Positions 1 to 8,742 of a DNA stretch of 32,323 nt are shown piece by piece. The DNA is taken from the NCBI GenBank assembly GCA_913051705.1, contig CAJXCW010000025.1, positions 1 through 32,323 on the forward strand. The letters are read 5' to 3'. The notes beneath the pieces were generated by a model. The model saw nothing but the letters and a program-made list of their open reading frames with translations. It searched no databases and had not been told where the DNA came from. Made by a program: the position numbers and the translations under genes. Positions within the stretch are counted from its first letter, which is position 1. Each line of letters opens with the position of its first letter. The stretch is from an uncultured bacterium. GTDB lineage: Bacteria; JAAXHH01.

Positions 1-4
1 CATC

Positions 5-335
5 TTAGCCTGCCGTCGAGATGATACTGGGGTAAGGTCGCGAAAACAGGATGTAGTATGGGTCGACATAGGCCGTGATTTCCACAGGGATACCCGATTC
101 GGAGAATTTAAAGGCGTTATCGATCAGCTTCTCCATGATTTTGAGGAACCCAAAACGGTCCCAGATAGGGCATGGTGCCGTCGAAAACGATTAAATCCGG
201 TTTATGGTCTGCTCTAAGCCATTGTAAGGCTTCCATGTTGTTGTGCACGGTGACGACATGAAATTTGTCCTTCGTGTCGAATTTCAGCAGCGTCCTGATA
301 TTGGGTTGATCGTCGATGACTAATATGGTTTTCAT
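5..335 (-). pseudogene. Decayed response-regulator / histidine-kinase remnant
   Basis: Starting at the ATG at 335, the first 58 or so residues are the front half of a CheY-like receiver domain: acidic pair D8-D9, the predicted phospho-acceptor D52 in a VFDGTMP context, then a break. In that frame the protein ends after about 72 residues, without the beta-4/beta-5 part and its conserved lysine. From about position 160 down to the stop at 5-7, the neighbouring frame reads FGFLKIMEKLIDNAFKFSES, which looks like the N-box of a histidine-kinase ATPase domain, and then also stops early. The simplest reading is a receiver-kinase hybrid that suffered an internal deletion plus frameshift and lost its 3' end. 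Receiver identity is clear. The kinase part is inferred from about 30 residues. A sequencing error could explain the frameshift but not the missing middle. Confidence 0.6.
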
Positions 336-531
336 GGTGGTCTCACTCTCTTTTTGAGCCGGCTCCAATACATCTGATCCGAATGAGGCGGCAAATAGGT
401 GCCAAACCTCACGGGAATTATTTTTTAAATCGTAACAGGGTGTTTTTATTTGATTTAAATTTGTTTTTTCGGTAGAGAGCGTCGAAGCGTGATGCGTTAA
501 TCACCCGGATATTTTGCCAGCTTATGAGCAT

Positions 532-559
532 AAAATGAGACCGAATCTCATTTTGAGAT
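532..559. promoter_or_regulatory. Operator-like dyad upstream of the htpG promoter
   Basis: AAAATGAGA, a 5-base spacer and TCTCATTTT form a perfect 9-bp inverted repeat at 532-540/546-554. It overlaps a second one, ATCTCA-ttt-TGAGAT, at 545-559. The site ends about 45 bases before the -35 hexamer of the htpG promoter. It does not match CIRCE (TTAGCACTC-N9-GAGTGCTAA). It could be a repressor or activator site, or a weak hairpin. The function is inferred; the symmetry is visible. Confidence 0.45.
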
Positions 560-602
560 GATCTTGAACAGAAATATCCATCAATAGAACATGCACATCA
601 TA

Positions 603-631
603 TTGACAAAACCGGTTTTTTGCCCTATTTT
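603..631 (+). promoter_or_regulatory. Sigma-70-type promoter of htpG
   Basis: A consensus -35 TTGACA (603-608) and a -10 TATTTT (626-631) are separated by 17 bases, placing the transcript start near 638 and giving a leader of about 84 bases. It looks like a housekeeping promoter rather than a heat-shock sigma-32 promoter. Confidence 0.6.
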
Positions 632-721
632 AAGTTGCTTTCGTCCAAAGCGTATAGAGGCTACAACCTGAGCCATTACACAACAGAGCAATCCTGCTTA
701 TTACTGTGAAAGGAGGCAGAG

Positions 722-2689
722 ATGTCAGAAACCACAGACACGCCTGTCGAGACCATGGAGTTTAAAAGTGAGCTGCGTCAGATTCTTCATCTCATCACGC
801 ACTCACTGTATTCCCATAAAGAAGTTTTCTTACGGGAGCTGATCAGCAACGCCAGTGATGCGATCAATAAAATACGTTTTAACTCTATAAATAATGAAGA
901 CTTGCTCGAAGGCGATAAAGACTGGAAGATCAGGCTGACCGCCGACAAGGAAAAGAACACATTGACGGTGTCGGACAACGGGGTGGGGATGTCGCGTGAG
1001 ACGATCATTGATCAGCTCGGTACCATTGCCAAATCCGGCACCATGGAATTTCTCGAAACCCTCAAAAATGCCGAAGATGCCAGCCGTCCGGATTTAATCG
1101 GACAGTTTGGTGTGGGATTCTATTCCGCCTTTATGGTCGCCGACCGGGTGACGGTGATTTCTCGTCTTGCGGGCGATCCGCCGGATCAGGGCGTTCGCTG
1201 GATATCGGCTGGAGAGGGTGAGTTCACGGTTGCTGTGGTTGAAAAAGAAACACTCGGTACCGATGTCACGCTTCATCTGAAAGACGGCGAGAAGGCATTC
1301 CTCGATGAGTGGCGGTTGCGCCAGGTCGTCAAAGAGTTCTCGGACTTCATCGAGTATCCGGTGGTCATGGACGTGGAACGGCAGGAGCCGGTCGAACAGA
1401 AAGAGGGCACGGAAGAGGACAAGAAGGAAGAGGATAAAGCGCCCGAGACCAGGACCGTTGTCAAAGAAGAAACACTCAACTCCATGAAAGCCCTGTGGCT
1501 GCGATCGAAGAGCGAAGTGGAAGAGGACGAGTATAACGCCTTCTACAAGCAGATCTCGAACGATTTCAACGATCCGGCCAAAGTGATTCACTACACCGCC
1601 GAAGGGCTTACCGAGTTCAAGGTCCTGCTCTTTATCCCTGCCAAACGGCCGTTCGACCTGATGTTCGGCGATCCCAAGGTGGGGCCCAAGTTGTACGTAC
1701 AGCGTGTGCAGATCATGGAAAACTGCGAAGAACTGCTGCCGGCTTATCTGCGTTTCGTCAAGGGGGTGGTGGACTGCGCCGATCTGCCGCTCAACGTCTC
1801 ACGCGAGATCCTCCAGCAGAATCCGATACTGGACCGGATCAAGAAAAACATCGTCAAGCGCATCTTCACCACCCTCGAAGAGATGAAGAAGGACGAGTCC
1901 GACAAGTATGTGGAATTCTTTAAAGAACTGGGTATGATCATGAAAGAGGGGCTGGCGCAGGATTTTGAGAACAAAGAGCCGCTCTCCGGCCTGATGATCT
2001 ATGAATCCATGAATACCGAAGCCGGATCATACATATCGCTCGATGAATATGTGGAGAAAATGCCGCCGGATCAGGAAGAGATCTATTATCTTACCGGTGA
2101 GCATCGGGGCATGCTCGAGAATACGCCCTATCTGGAAGTATTCAAAGACCGCAGTTGGGATGTTCTGTTCATGACCGATCCCATCGATGAGTTCGCGATG
2201 TCTTCTCTGACAGATTATAAAGAGAAGAAATTCCAGGCCGCAGACAAAGGGAATGTAGAGCCCGACGAGACGACCAAGGCAAAAGCTGAGGATAACGAAA
2301 AAACATATAAGAGTTTGTTCGAAACGCTCAAGAGTAAACTCTCAGAGGTCCAGGATATCCGCTTATCGACTCGTTTGAAAGACAGCGCCTCCTGTCTGGT
2401 CGCCGACGAAGGAGGCATGGGCGCCCATATGGAGCGGCTCATGCAACGCATGGGGGATGGCGGCGGTGGACAGACCTCAAAACGCATCCTGGAACTCAAC
2501 GCCGAGCATCCGATCATTCAGGGTCTCCAGAAGCTGCACGCCAGCGATCAGAACGATGCCCGTATCGAAAATATGGGCCGACTGCTGTACGAACAGGCCG
2601 TCGTTGCCGAAGGGTCCAAGCTCGACGATCCTGTCGGCTTCGCAAAACGAATTAATGATCTGCTGGTGAAAGATTTGATTAGAATTTAG
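722..2689 (+). CDS. htpG: Molecular chaperone HtpG (Hsp90)
   Basis: This is a cytosolic ATP-dependent chaperone, a homodimer that remodels client proteins after stress. The N-terminal GHKL ATPase motifs are present: ELISNASDA (residues 39-47, catalytic E and metal-binding N), DNGVGM (85-90) and GQFGVGFYS (127-135, the lid). The middle domain carries the LNVSREILQQ segment, and a C-terminal dimerisation domain completes a 655-residue protein, slightly longer than E. coli HtpG. The extra length includes a Glu/Lys-rich linker at about residues 220-250, which recalls the charged linker of eukaryotic Hsp90. The ATG is preceded by AAAGGAGG at ideal spacing, complementary to the 16S tail at the end of this window. 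Monocistronic, with its own promoter. Confidence 0.97.
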   Translation: MSETTDTPVETMEFKSELRQILHLITHSLYSHKEVFLRELISNASDAINKIRFNSINNEDLLEGDKDWKIRLTADKEKNTLTVSDNGVGMSRETIIDQLGTIAKSGTMEFLETLKNAEDASRPDLIGQFGVGFYSAFMVADRVTVISRLAGDPPDQGVRWISAGEGEFTVAVVEKETLGTDVTLHLKDGEKAFLDEWRLRQVVKEFSDFIEYPVVMDVERQEPVEQKEGTEEDKKEEDKAPETRTVVKEETLNSMKALWLRSKSEVEEDEYNAFYKQISNDFNDPAKVIHYTAEGLTEFKVLLFIPAKRPFDLMFGDPKVGPKLYVQRVQIMENCEELLPAYLRFVKGVVDCADLPLNVSREILQQNPILDRIKKNIVKRIFTTLEEMKKDESDKYVEFFKELGMIMKEGLAQDFENKEPLSGLMIYESMNTEAGSYISLDEYVEKMPPDQEEIYYLTGEHRGMLENTPYLEVFKDRSWDVLFMTDPIDEFAMSSLTDYKEKKFQAADKGNVEPDETTKAKAEDNEKTYKSLFETLKSKLSEVQDIRLSTRLKDSASCLVADEGGMGAHMERLMQRMGDGGGGQTSKRILELNAEHPIIQGLQKLHASDQNDARIENMGRLLYEQAVVAEGSKLDDPVGFAKRINDLLVKDLIRI

Positions 2690-2695
2690 AAAAAA

Positions 2696-2738
2696 TACGG
2701 AGTGCGGAGTGAAAACGGCTTTTACTCCGCACTCCGTA
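2696..2738. repeat. Spacer dyad built of heptamers
   Basis: The left arm (2696-2710) contains CGGAGTG twice in tandem (2698-2711). The right arm (2724-2738) contains ACTCCGC and ACTCCGT in tandem. The two arms are perfect 15-base inverted complements around a 13-base loop. It lies just after htpG and could fold as a terminator-like hairpin, but no T-run follows. It is one of several period-7/8 word repeats in the spacers of this window. Confidence 0.7.
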
Positions 2739-2775
2739 CTGCACTTATCTTGCTTTCCTTACTCCAAATCAATCC

Positions 2776-5502
2776 ATGAGCCAGACTATAGAGCCGGCGT
2801 GGGTACACCGCGGATTCGAGGCCTTTTCCAGAGGCGCGTTCGACAATGGCGGCGACAATCTCTATGTAAATGCTAAGGGCATTATAGAGATGATTCACCG
2901 GTTTGATGTTAATAATGACGGTCATGTGGATATTATATTTCCCAACGCCCATGGGTATCTCGAGCGTGGTCCGACCTGGATTTACACACAGCCAAGCGAT
3001 AAGAACGAAGTCTGGCCCCGGCAGACGCTACCTAACGATAGTGGGTGGATGAGTCGGGCGGTGGATGTGGATGGCGATGGGTATCTCGATCTGATTGTCG
3101 TTAATGGGGAGAACGGCGTCACCTCGGAACTTGACTCGTATATCTATTGGGGCGGTCCGGATGGGTTAAGCGGCGAACGCACGGTATTACCTGCCGTCGG
3201 GGCTTATGATGTTACCACCGTCGATGGGCATGGTACGGGACGTCTGGACCTCATTCTCCCTTCCGCCTGGCTCGACCACCATAATCCGGGTGTGTCCCGA
3301 CCTGTACACGTGTATGAGCAGGTCGCGCCACGCAAGTTCGAAGACGTATCCGAACGCTACGGGCTTACAGGGATGGCAGCACTTTCCGTCGTCTGTGAAG
3401 ACCTCAATGGAGACGGCCACCCCGAACTCATTGTGGCCAACTACCGGGAGGGATTTGAATACGACATTGAATCTTATGTCTACTGGGGCACAGAAGATGG
3501 TTTCGATACCACGGCCCCTCTGAAGCTTCCCACCCATTTTGCCATGCAGGTCATTTTGGGCGACCTCAATGGGGATGGCCACAAGGAGATTGTGTTCACC
3601 GGCGGGAACAAGATCTACATTTACTGGAACAGAGCCGGTGTATTCCGTCCTGAAGACCTGACGATTCTCGAAGCCCGGGGAAATAGCACCATGTTCTGTC
3701 AGGGGGCCGTTCGCGCAGATATAAGCGATGTAGATGGAGACGGCAGGAATGAACTGCTTATCGCCACCCGGGAAGGCATAGAAATACGCACGCTGGACAA
3801 TCTGAACCAGGCGGCGACCATGCTGCCGCTGACCTTCTGTAGCTGGGTTACGGCGGCTGACCTGGACGGGGACGGTCGCCCCGAATTGGTGGCGTCCAAA
3901 TATCAGAACGACCTGACCTATGAGACCGAGTCGGCTATTTTCTGGAATGGCCCCGACGGATTCTCAAAAGATCGGATAACCTGGCTGCCGACAGGCGGTA
4001 CGATGGGGTGTACCACGGGTGATCTGGACGGCGATGGCCACCCGGAAGTGATCTTCAACAGTACCATGGGTGGTCCGTCTCAGACGGACCCCGATTTTCC
4101 GCTCTACATCTATCTTGGCAACGAGACCTCTGAGTACACCCCTTCCCGCAGGCTGGAGCTGCCGACAGGCGGAGGAACCAATACCTATGCCCTGGCCGAT
4201 CTGGATCAGGACGGCTTTGCCGACCTGGTAATAATCGCCCCCGAAGGCCTCAGGATCTTTCACGGCGGTCCGGACGGGCTCAAACCGGATAGATACTCTA
4301 TTCTTCCCAGCCGAGGACACCCATTTTACTACGTGCTGGTCGCCGATTTCAACCGTGATGGGTGGCTGGATCTGCTGGCGATCACCTACACTTATGACGA
4401 TAAACCGGAGACGCTGGCTAATTCTTCGGTGATCTTCTACGGTTCGCCCGACGGGTTTTCGCCTGACCGCTCGGCGGTTCTGCCGACTTTCTGCAGCGGC
4501 AACGCACAGATCGCCGATGTGGATCAGGATGGCTGGCTCGATGTCATTTTCTATAATCCACTGGGCCACGTTGACATTTACCTCGGTGGTCCGGACGGAT
4601 TCTCAGAACAGAGGATGCAGAAGATTCCTCTCAAGGCAACGGGTACCGTGTGCGCTATCAACCGTGCCGATCTGAACGGTAACGGCTGGCTGGATTTGAT
4701 CGTGGTCGTCATGGGGCATTACACGCGCGAAGGCAGCGGATTCTTCATTCTTTACGGTGGACCGGACGGTTTTTCACCCGACCGTACCGAGTTCCATCCT
4801 ACAGAGGCCTCGAGCATCATGATCTCCGTGGCGGATCTAAATAACAACGGGCGCCTGGATCTGCTGGTACCCGCCTATTCTACGCAATTTACCAGGGAGC
4901 TGCCGGGCTTGATCTTCCGGGGAGACGGCAAAAGCTTTGATTTCGATAATCCTTTCAAGATTCCCTGCGATTCCTCCTGTGCCTTTGTAGCCGTTGATAT
5001 AAACGGCAACGGCTACCCTGACCTGCTTACGGTGTGCCACCGCAATGATCTCGGGCATCAGGTGGACTCCCTGCTTTTCTGGAACGGCCCTGATGGACTC
5101 TCATTCGACCGGGTCACCCGTCTACCGGGCCTGGGGCCCCACCTCGCTTCTCCACGGGATTTCGGCAATGCGTTCACCAGAGAACCCCTGGAGCATTACG
5201 TCTCGCCGCCCTACGAAATGAAGGACCTTGACCCCATCCGGATCACGTGGAAAGCAGAGACGCCTGAGAAAACGCAGATCAAATTCCAACTCCGCCGGGC
5301 GGCAGACCAGGAGCAACTTGAAGATGCCCTCTGGGAAGGACCTGAGGGAGAAAACACGTTCTATGAAACACCAGGTGAGGTGATTCAAGGGATGGATAAG
5401 ATGACCGAATGGCTGCAATACAGGGTGACGTTTGTTTCCCTCAACGGATGCCGCACGGCCAGATTGGAAGAAGTTCGTGTGGATTTTGAGACCGTGACAT
5501 AA
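2776..5502 (+). CDS. FG-GAP/VCBS repeat beta-propeller protein
   Basis: The 908-residue protein is made almost entirely of FG-GAP/VCBS units. I count about fourteen calcium-binding loops of the form D-x-[DN]-x-[DN]-G-x-x-[DE]-[LIV], one of them degenerate (GHGTGRLDL). Many are followed by a WGGPDGLSxDR-type turn. Fourteen blades would fit two seven-bladed integrin-alpha-like propellers. The last 90 or so residues (from about 810) lack the motif and look like a separate beta-sandwich. Such proteins usually act outside the cell as calcium-stabilised binding modules, but this one has no recognisable signal peptide and no anchor at either end. The ATG at 2776 has no clear ribosome binding site, so the start is uncertain. 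No function can be assigned beyond the fold. Confidence 0.9.
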   Translation: MSQTIEPAWVHRGFEAFSRGAFDNGGDNLYVNAKGIIEMIHRFDVNNDGHVDIIFPNAHGYLERGPTWIYTQPSDKNEVWPRQTLPNDSGWMSRAVDVDGDGYLDLIVVNGENGVTSELDSYIYWGGPDGLSGERTVLPAVGAYDVTTVDGHGTGRLDLILPSAWLDHHNPGVSRPVHVYEQVAPRKFEDVSERYGLTGMAALSVVCEDLNGDGHPELIVANYREGFEYDIESYVYWGTEDGFDTTAPLKLPTHFAMQVILGDLNGDGHKEIVFTGGNKIYIYWNRAGVFRPEDLTILEARGNSTMFCQGAVRADISDVDGDGRNELLIATREGIEIRTLDNLNQAATMLPLTFCSWVTAADLDGDGRPELVASKYQNDLTYETESAIFWNGPDGFSKDRITWLPTGGTMGCTTGDLDGDGHPEVIFNSTMGGPSQTDPDFPLYIYLGNETSEYTPSRRLELPTGGGTNTYALADLDQDGFADLVIIAPEGLRIFHGGPDGLKPDRYSILPSRGHPFYYVLVADFNRDGWLDLLAITYTYDDKPETLANSSVIFYGSPDGFSPDRSAVLPTFCSGNAQIADVDQDGWLDVIFYNPLGHVDIYLGGPDGFSEQRMQKIPLKATGTVCAINRADLNGNGWLDLIVVVMGHYTREGSGFFILYGGPDGFSPDRTEFHPTEASSIMISVADLNNNGRLDLLVPAYSTQFTRELPGLIFRGDGKSFDFDNPFKIPCDSSCAFVAVDINGNGYPDLLTVCHRNDLGHQVDSLLFWNGPDGLSFDRVTRLPGLGPHLASPRDFGNAFTREPLEHYVSPPYEMKDLDPIRITWKAETPEKTQIKFQLRRAADQEQLEDALWEGPEGENTFYETPGEVIQGMDKMTEWLQYRVTFVSLNGCRTARLEEVRVDFETVT

Positions 5503-5752
5503 GGATGAAGATAAAGGATGAACCTGAATACCTGCGATTTTTCAAAGCCCGGTTTGAACCGTGACCTTGAAAATAAAGCCCATAGACGAGAATAACTACC
5601 CATATGGACCCATTTTTGTTATCATTCTACATTCAACTGCTCCGTCTGGTGCATACCATCAAGAATGGCCTTTTCAATCAAAATTCATAAATCATAAATC
5701 AACAATTGGTATTACGTGAGAAACTGTTCGAAAACATGAGGTTGCACTTCTA
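5503..5752. other. AT-rich spacer with heptamer words
   Basis: This 250-base gap has no credible gene. It contains CATTCTA/CATTCAA in tandem (5623-5636) and CATAAAT twice (5686-5699), both of period 7, and a looser GGATGAAG-type repetition at 5502-5522. No promoter stands out. Confidence 0.5.
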
Positions 5753-6688
5753 GTGAATATCTTGATTAAAGATGTCTATACGCCAGACGCTTTGGCTTTA
5801 TTACAAACAAAAGAGGATGTGAATCTTACACGGTCATATAATCTACAGTTGAACGAGGCTGAACTGGAGGAAACGGACATCTTGCTTATTCGCAGTCGAA
5901 CAAAATTAAGCAAGGAGGTCTTAGCAAAGGCCAAAAAAATCGAATTTATTGTAACGGCAACAAGTGGGTATGATCATATCGATTTAGAATACTGCAGACA
6001 GAATCAAATCAAGGTTGCTCACACGCCTGATGCCAATAGAGACAGCGCGGCAGAACTTGCTATTATGTTAATGCTTAACTGCATTCGTCATAGCCGTGAC
6101 GCGCTAACATCCATTAAGGCAAATAATTGGAGACAAGAAGTCCCCAGAGGCCACACGCTGTCCGGAAAAACCCTGGGCATCATCGGGTTGGGTCGGGTAG
6201 GCTCCCGCGTGGCGGAACTGGCGCAGGGGTTTAAGATGAAGGTAACAGCTTTTGATCCTTATCAGCCTGACGAGCAATTTCAAACATACCATGTTGAACG
6301 TAGCGGCTACACCGAACTTTTAAAACAATCGGACATTGTGAGCTACCATGTGCCCCTTACGGAAGAAACCCGGTATATGTTGAATGACCGGGCTCTGGCA
6401 TCCATTTCAAAGGGTACAATCGTTATTAATGCCTGCCGTGGTGGGGTGGTGGATGAGCAGGCACTTTACCAGGCATTGGTGAGCCGTAAAATTGCCGCAG
6501 CCGGCCTGGATGTTTTTGAGCAAGAACCTCTCCCCAAGGAGTCCGACCTGAGAACGCTCCCCAATGTTTTCATGACAACGCATCTGGGCGCTTATACCTA
6601 CGAGTCCATCTCCGCAGCCTCTCGACAAGCGGTTCAAGCCGTTTGCTTATTTCTTGAAAACAAAGAAGTACCTTGTTGCCTGGTTTGA
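5753..6688 (+). CDS. D-isomer-specific 2-hydroxyacid dehydrogenase
   Basis: An NAD(P)-dependent oxidoreductase of the SerA/LdhA family that interconverts a 2-keto acid and a D-2-hydroxy acid in the cytosol. The split catalytic domain flanks a Rossmann domain with GLGRVG (145-150). The catalytic triad is visible: R229 in NACRGGVVDE, E258 in DVFEQEP and H277 in TTHLG. At 311 residues it has the short architecture without the ACT domain of long 3-phosphoglycerate dehydrogenases, so the substrate (phosphoglycerate, phosphonate-type, hydroxypyruvate or lactate) cannot be told. The start is a GTG with GAGGT about 11 bases upstream. The first 130 or so codons are clearly more AT-rich than the rest and than neighbouring genes. 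The next gene begins about 60 bases downstream on the same strand. Confidence 0.92.
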   Translation: MNILIKDVYTPDALALLQTKEDVNLTRSYNLQLNEAELEETDILLIRSRTKLSKEVLAKAKKIEFIVTATSGYDHIDLEYCRQNQIKVAHTPDANRDSAAELAIMLMLNCIRHSRDALTSIKANNWRQEVPRGHTLSGKTLGIIGLGRVGSRVAELAQGFKMKVTAFDPYQPDEQFQTYHVERSGYTELLKQSDIVSYHVPLTEETRYMLNDRALASISKGTIVINACRGGVVDEQALYQALVSRKIAAAGLDVFEQEPLPKESDLRTLPNVFMTTHLGAYTYESISAASRQAVQAVCLFLENKEVPCCLV

Positions 6689-6750
6689 AAAAGGAAGGAC
6701 CAGGACAGGAAACACGCAAACCAGTATCCATCCACGGAGTATCTCCATAC

Positions 6751-8418
6751 ATGCTTCAAGCAACCTGTACAGCCCTGATTTGCTGCCTGTTATTTTCCGC
6801 CTGCGAGCAGGTGGATCAAACGATGCAGCAGACCATAGGTAAACGGATTAACTCGGTGGGTAAGGTCCTGCCGGCCGATGCAGCGGACGCGGGGCAGCAG
6901 ATTATACGGTTTATGAGTCCGGAGCCGCGCAGCCTGGATCCGAGTATCTATCCGTATGATACGGAAGCGACCATCTTTCCGTTCGAACCGTTGCTTGTGA
7001 AAGATGAATCCTGGACGCCCGTTCCGGCCGCCGCGAATCGCTGGGAGACGGAGGACGGCATCACCTGGACGTTTTATCTACGCCCCGGCATGCGCTGGAG
7101 CGATGGATCACCCCTGACGGCGTATGATTTTGTGTATTCCTATCGCCGTATCCTCAATCCCCAATCTAAGAATATCTACGCGTTTTTCTACTTCGATATT
7201 AAAAATGCAGAAGCCCTCGTCAAAGGGGAAATCGATGATATGGACGCCCTGGGTATTCGCGCTGTGGACGATACCACGCTCGTCATCGAAACAGAAAAAC
7301 CCGCCCCGTATCTGCCGCACATTGTGTCCTTCGCCGACGCGGTGCCCGTACCACAACGACAGGTGGAAAAGTACGGCCGTAAATGGACCGATCCGGAAAA
7401 TATCGTGACCAATTCCGGATTCAAAGTATCGGAATGGGTCCACGGCAGCCATATGACGCTGGTACCCGATCCGTTCTATAACGGTCCCCACAAACCCTAT
7501 CTGGAAAAAGTCATTCACCCGTTCCAGGATGCCTCCGCAGCGACGATCCTGCCCTATGAGAGTGATGAGGTGGATATCGTAGGACTGGATGTGACCGATC
7601 TGGAGCGGATACAACGCGATCCGGCGTTGAAAGACGAGCTGGTCCGGTTTCATGCCATGAACACCTGGTACATGTTTTTCAGAACGCAACAGCCGCCGTT
7701 TAACGACGTGCGGGTGCGGGAAGCCGTCTCGCGGTCACTCGACAGGGAAAATATGGCCAGTGCGATTCTACAGGGCGGAGCGATTCCGGCTTATTCCATG
7801 ATCCCGCCCGGATTCAAAGAATACGAAGGGACCGCCCATGAAAGTTACCAGGGGTTTAGTCCCGATCGTGCCCGCGCGCTCATGCGGGAAGCCGGCTATC
7901 CGAATGGTCGGGGATTTCCGAAGCAGGAACTCTGGATGCGGGCGCCTAACCCCTCACAACGCATGGTCGGCGTAGCCATACAGAGTATGCTGAAACAGCA
8001 TCTGGGCATTAATGTAGAAATCCGCAGCGCCGACCGGTCCATGTATATGAATAACCTGTATAAATGGAATATGAACCTGGGCTTTATCGCTTTCGGCGCC
8101 GATTTCCTCGATCCACGCAGCATACTGGACATGATCTGGCATGCCCAGCCACGCGGTGTCGGCAGGCAGGACTGGACCAATCCGGTATTCGACCAACTGG
8201 TGGAAGAAGCCGCCTCCGAACTGGATCCCGTCAAACGTGCCGAACTATACCGCGACGCCTCAACCGTCATGGCTAAAGATTATCCGGCCGCCTTCCTGTA
8301 TCACGACATCGGCCTCCAACTCCGTAAGCCCTGGGTCAAAGGCTATACCACCTACGGGGACGGCACAGTGGGGGCGTTTAAATGGGCCAGGATGTATGTG
8401 GCGGCGGAGAAGGATTAA
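6751..8418 (+). CDS. oppA: Peptide ABC transporter substrate-binding lipoprotein (OppA-like)
   Basis: Family 5 extracellular solute-binding protein that would deliver oligopeptides or similar solutes to an ABC permease. From the ATG at 6751 there is a short hydrophobic segment ending in LLFSAC, a lipobox with the modified cysteine at residue 18. The charged n-region expected of a signal peptide is almost absent, so a longer N-terminus from a non-ATG codon is possible; the frame is open back to 6673 but then overlaps the preceding gene. Family hallmarks include SLDPSIYPYDTEA, the WTFYLRPGMRWSDG block, the YDFVYSYRRILNP segment and the NDVRVREAVSRSLDRE helix. Length is about 555 residues, normal for OppA. 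No permease genes adjoin; matching ATPases (oppD, oppF) lie about 12 kb away on the other strand. Confidence 0.9.
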   Translation: MLQATCTALICCLLFSACEQVDQTMQQTIGKRINSVGKVLPADAADAGQQIIRFMSPEPRSLDPSIYPYDTEATIFPFEPLLVKDESWTPVPAAANRWETEDGITWTFYLRPGMRWSDGSPLTAYDFVYSYRRILNPQSKNIYAFFYFDIKNAEALVKGEIDDMDALGIRAVDDTTLVIETEKPAPYLPHIVSFADAVPVPQRQVEKYGRKWTDPENIVTNSGFKVSEWVHGSHMTLVPDPFYNGPHKPYLEKVIHPFQDASAATILPYESDEVDIVGLDVTDLERIQRDPALKDELVRFHAMNTWYMFFRTQQPPFNDVRVREAVSRSLDRENMASAILQGGAIPAYSMIPPGFKEYEGTAHESYQGFSPDRARALMREAGYPNGRGFPKQELWMRAPNPSQRMVGVAIQSMLKQHLGINVEIRSADRSMYMNNLYKWNMNLGFIAFGADFLDPRSILDMIWHAQPRGVGRQDWTNPVFDQLVEEAASELDPVKRAELYRDASTVMAKDYPAAFLYHDIGLQLRKPWVKGYTTYGDGTVGAFKWARMYVAAEKD

Positions 8419-8742
8419 CTGATTTGTTGATGGATGACGGATCGACTATTAAGCCAATCAGTCAACCTGATCTCTCGCGAGCCATCCCACCGAATTAGAA
8501 AAACTCTACGATATATCCATATCATTTTATCATTTTAAAATCACACTTAAATCAATATTTTAAATAAGTTATATACCTTTCCCATTGAAAAATGATCACT
8601 ATGTTGATCAACATTGAAAATTTACTTCTTGACATAGCCCGATTTTTCCGTAGAATGGTGACTTAGATTGAGTAGAAATCTAACAACAGACCCCACGTTC
8701 CATCACCGCCGCGATGCGAGCCGAAAGAGAAAGCACACGATC
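8419..8742. other. AT-rich regulatory spacer ahead of cysH
   Basis: This 324-base gap has no gene. It includes a strongly AT-rich stretch at about 8510-8630 and the promoter at 8629-8656. I saw no riboswitch that I could name. Confidence 0.5.
8629..8656 (+). promoter_or_regulatory. Sigma-70 promoter of cysH
   Basis: A perfect -35 TTGACA (8629-8634) and -10 TAGAAT (8651-8656) are separated by 16 bases. The predicted transcript start is near 8663, about 80 bases before the cysH ATG. AT-rich DNA directly upstream could act as an UP element. Confidence 0.72.

Larger units (their letters stand above)
336..721. other. Intergenic region between the remnant and htpG
   Basis: This 386-base stretch separates the divergent remnant and htpG. 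I see no gene in it. It is AT-rich and holds the dyad at 532-559 and the promoter at 603-631, both annotated separately, followed by a leader of about 85 bases ahead of htpG. Confidence 0.6.

Noticed and set aside
563-585. CTTGAA ... CCATCAAT as a possible sigma-32 promoter of htpG
   Set aside because: The spacing between the two elements is about 8 bases, too short for the 11-16 expected, and a good sigma-70-type promoter lies downstream.
1094-1591. Long minus-strand open frame inside htpG
   Set aside because: Antisense shadow of a well-conserved gene, with no ribosome binding site and no recognisable domain.
3964-4569. 201-codon minus-strand frame inside the FG-GAP gene
   Set aside because: It arises from the repetitive calcium-loop codons read backwards; no plausible protein.
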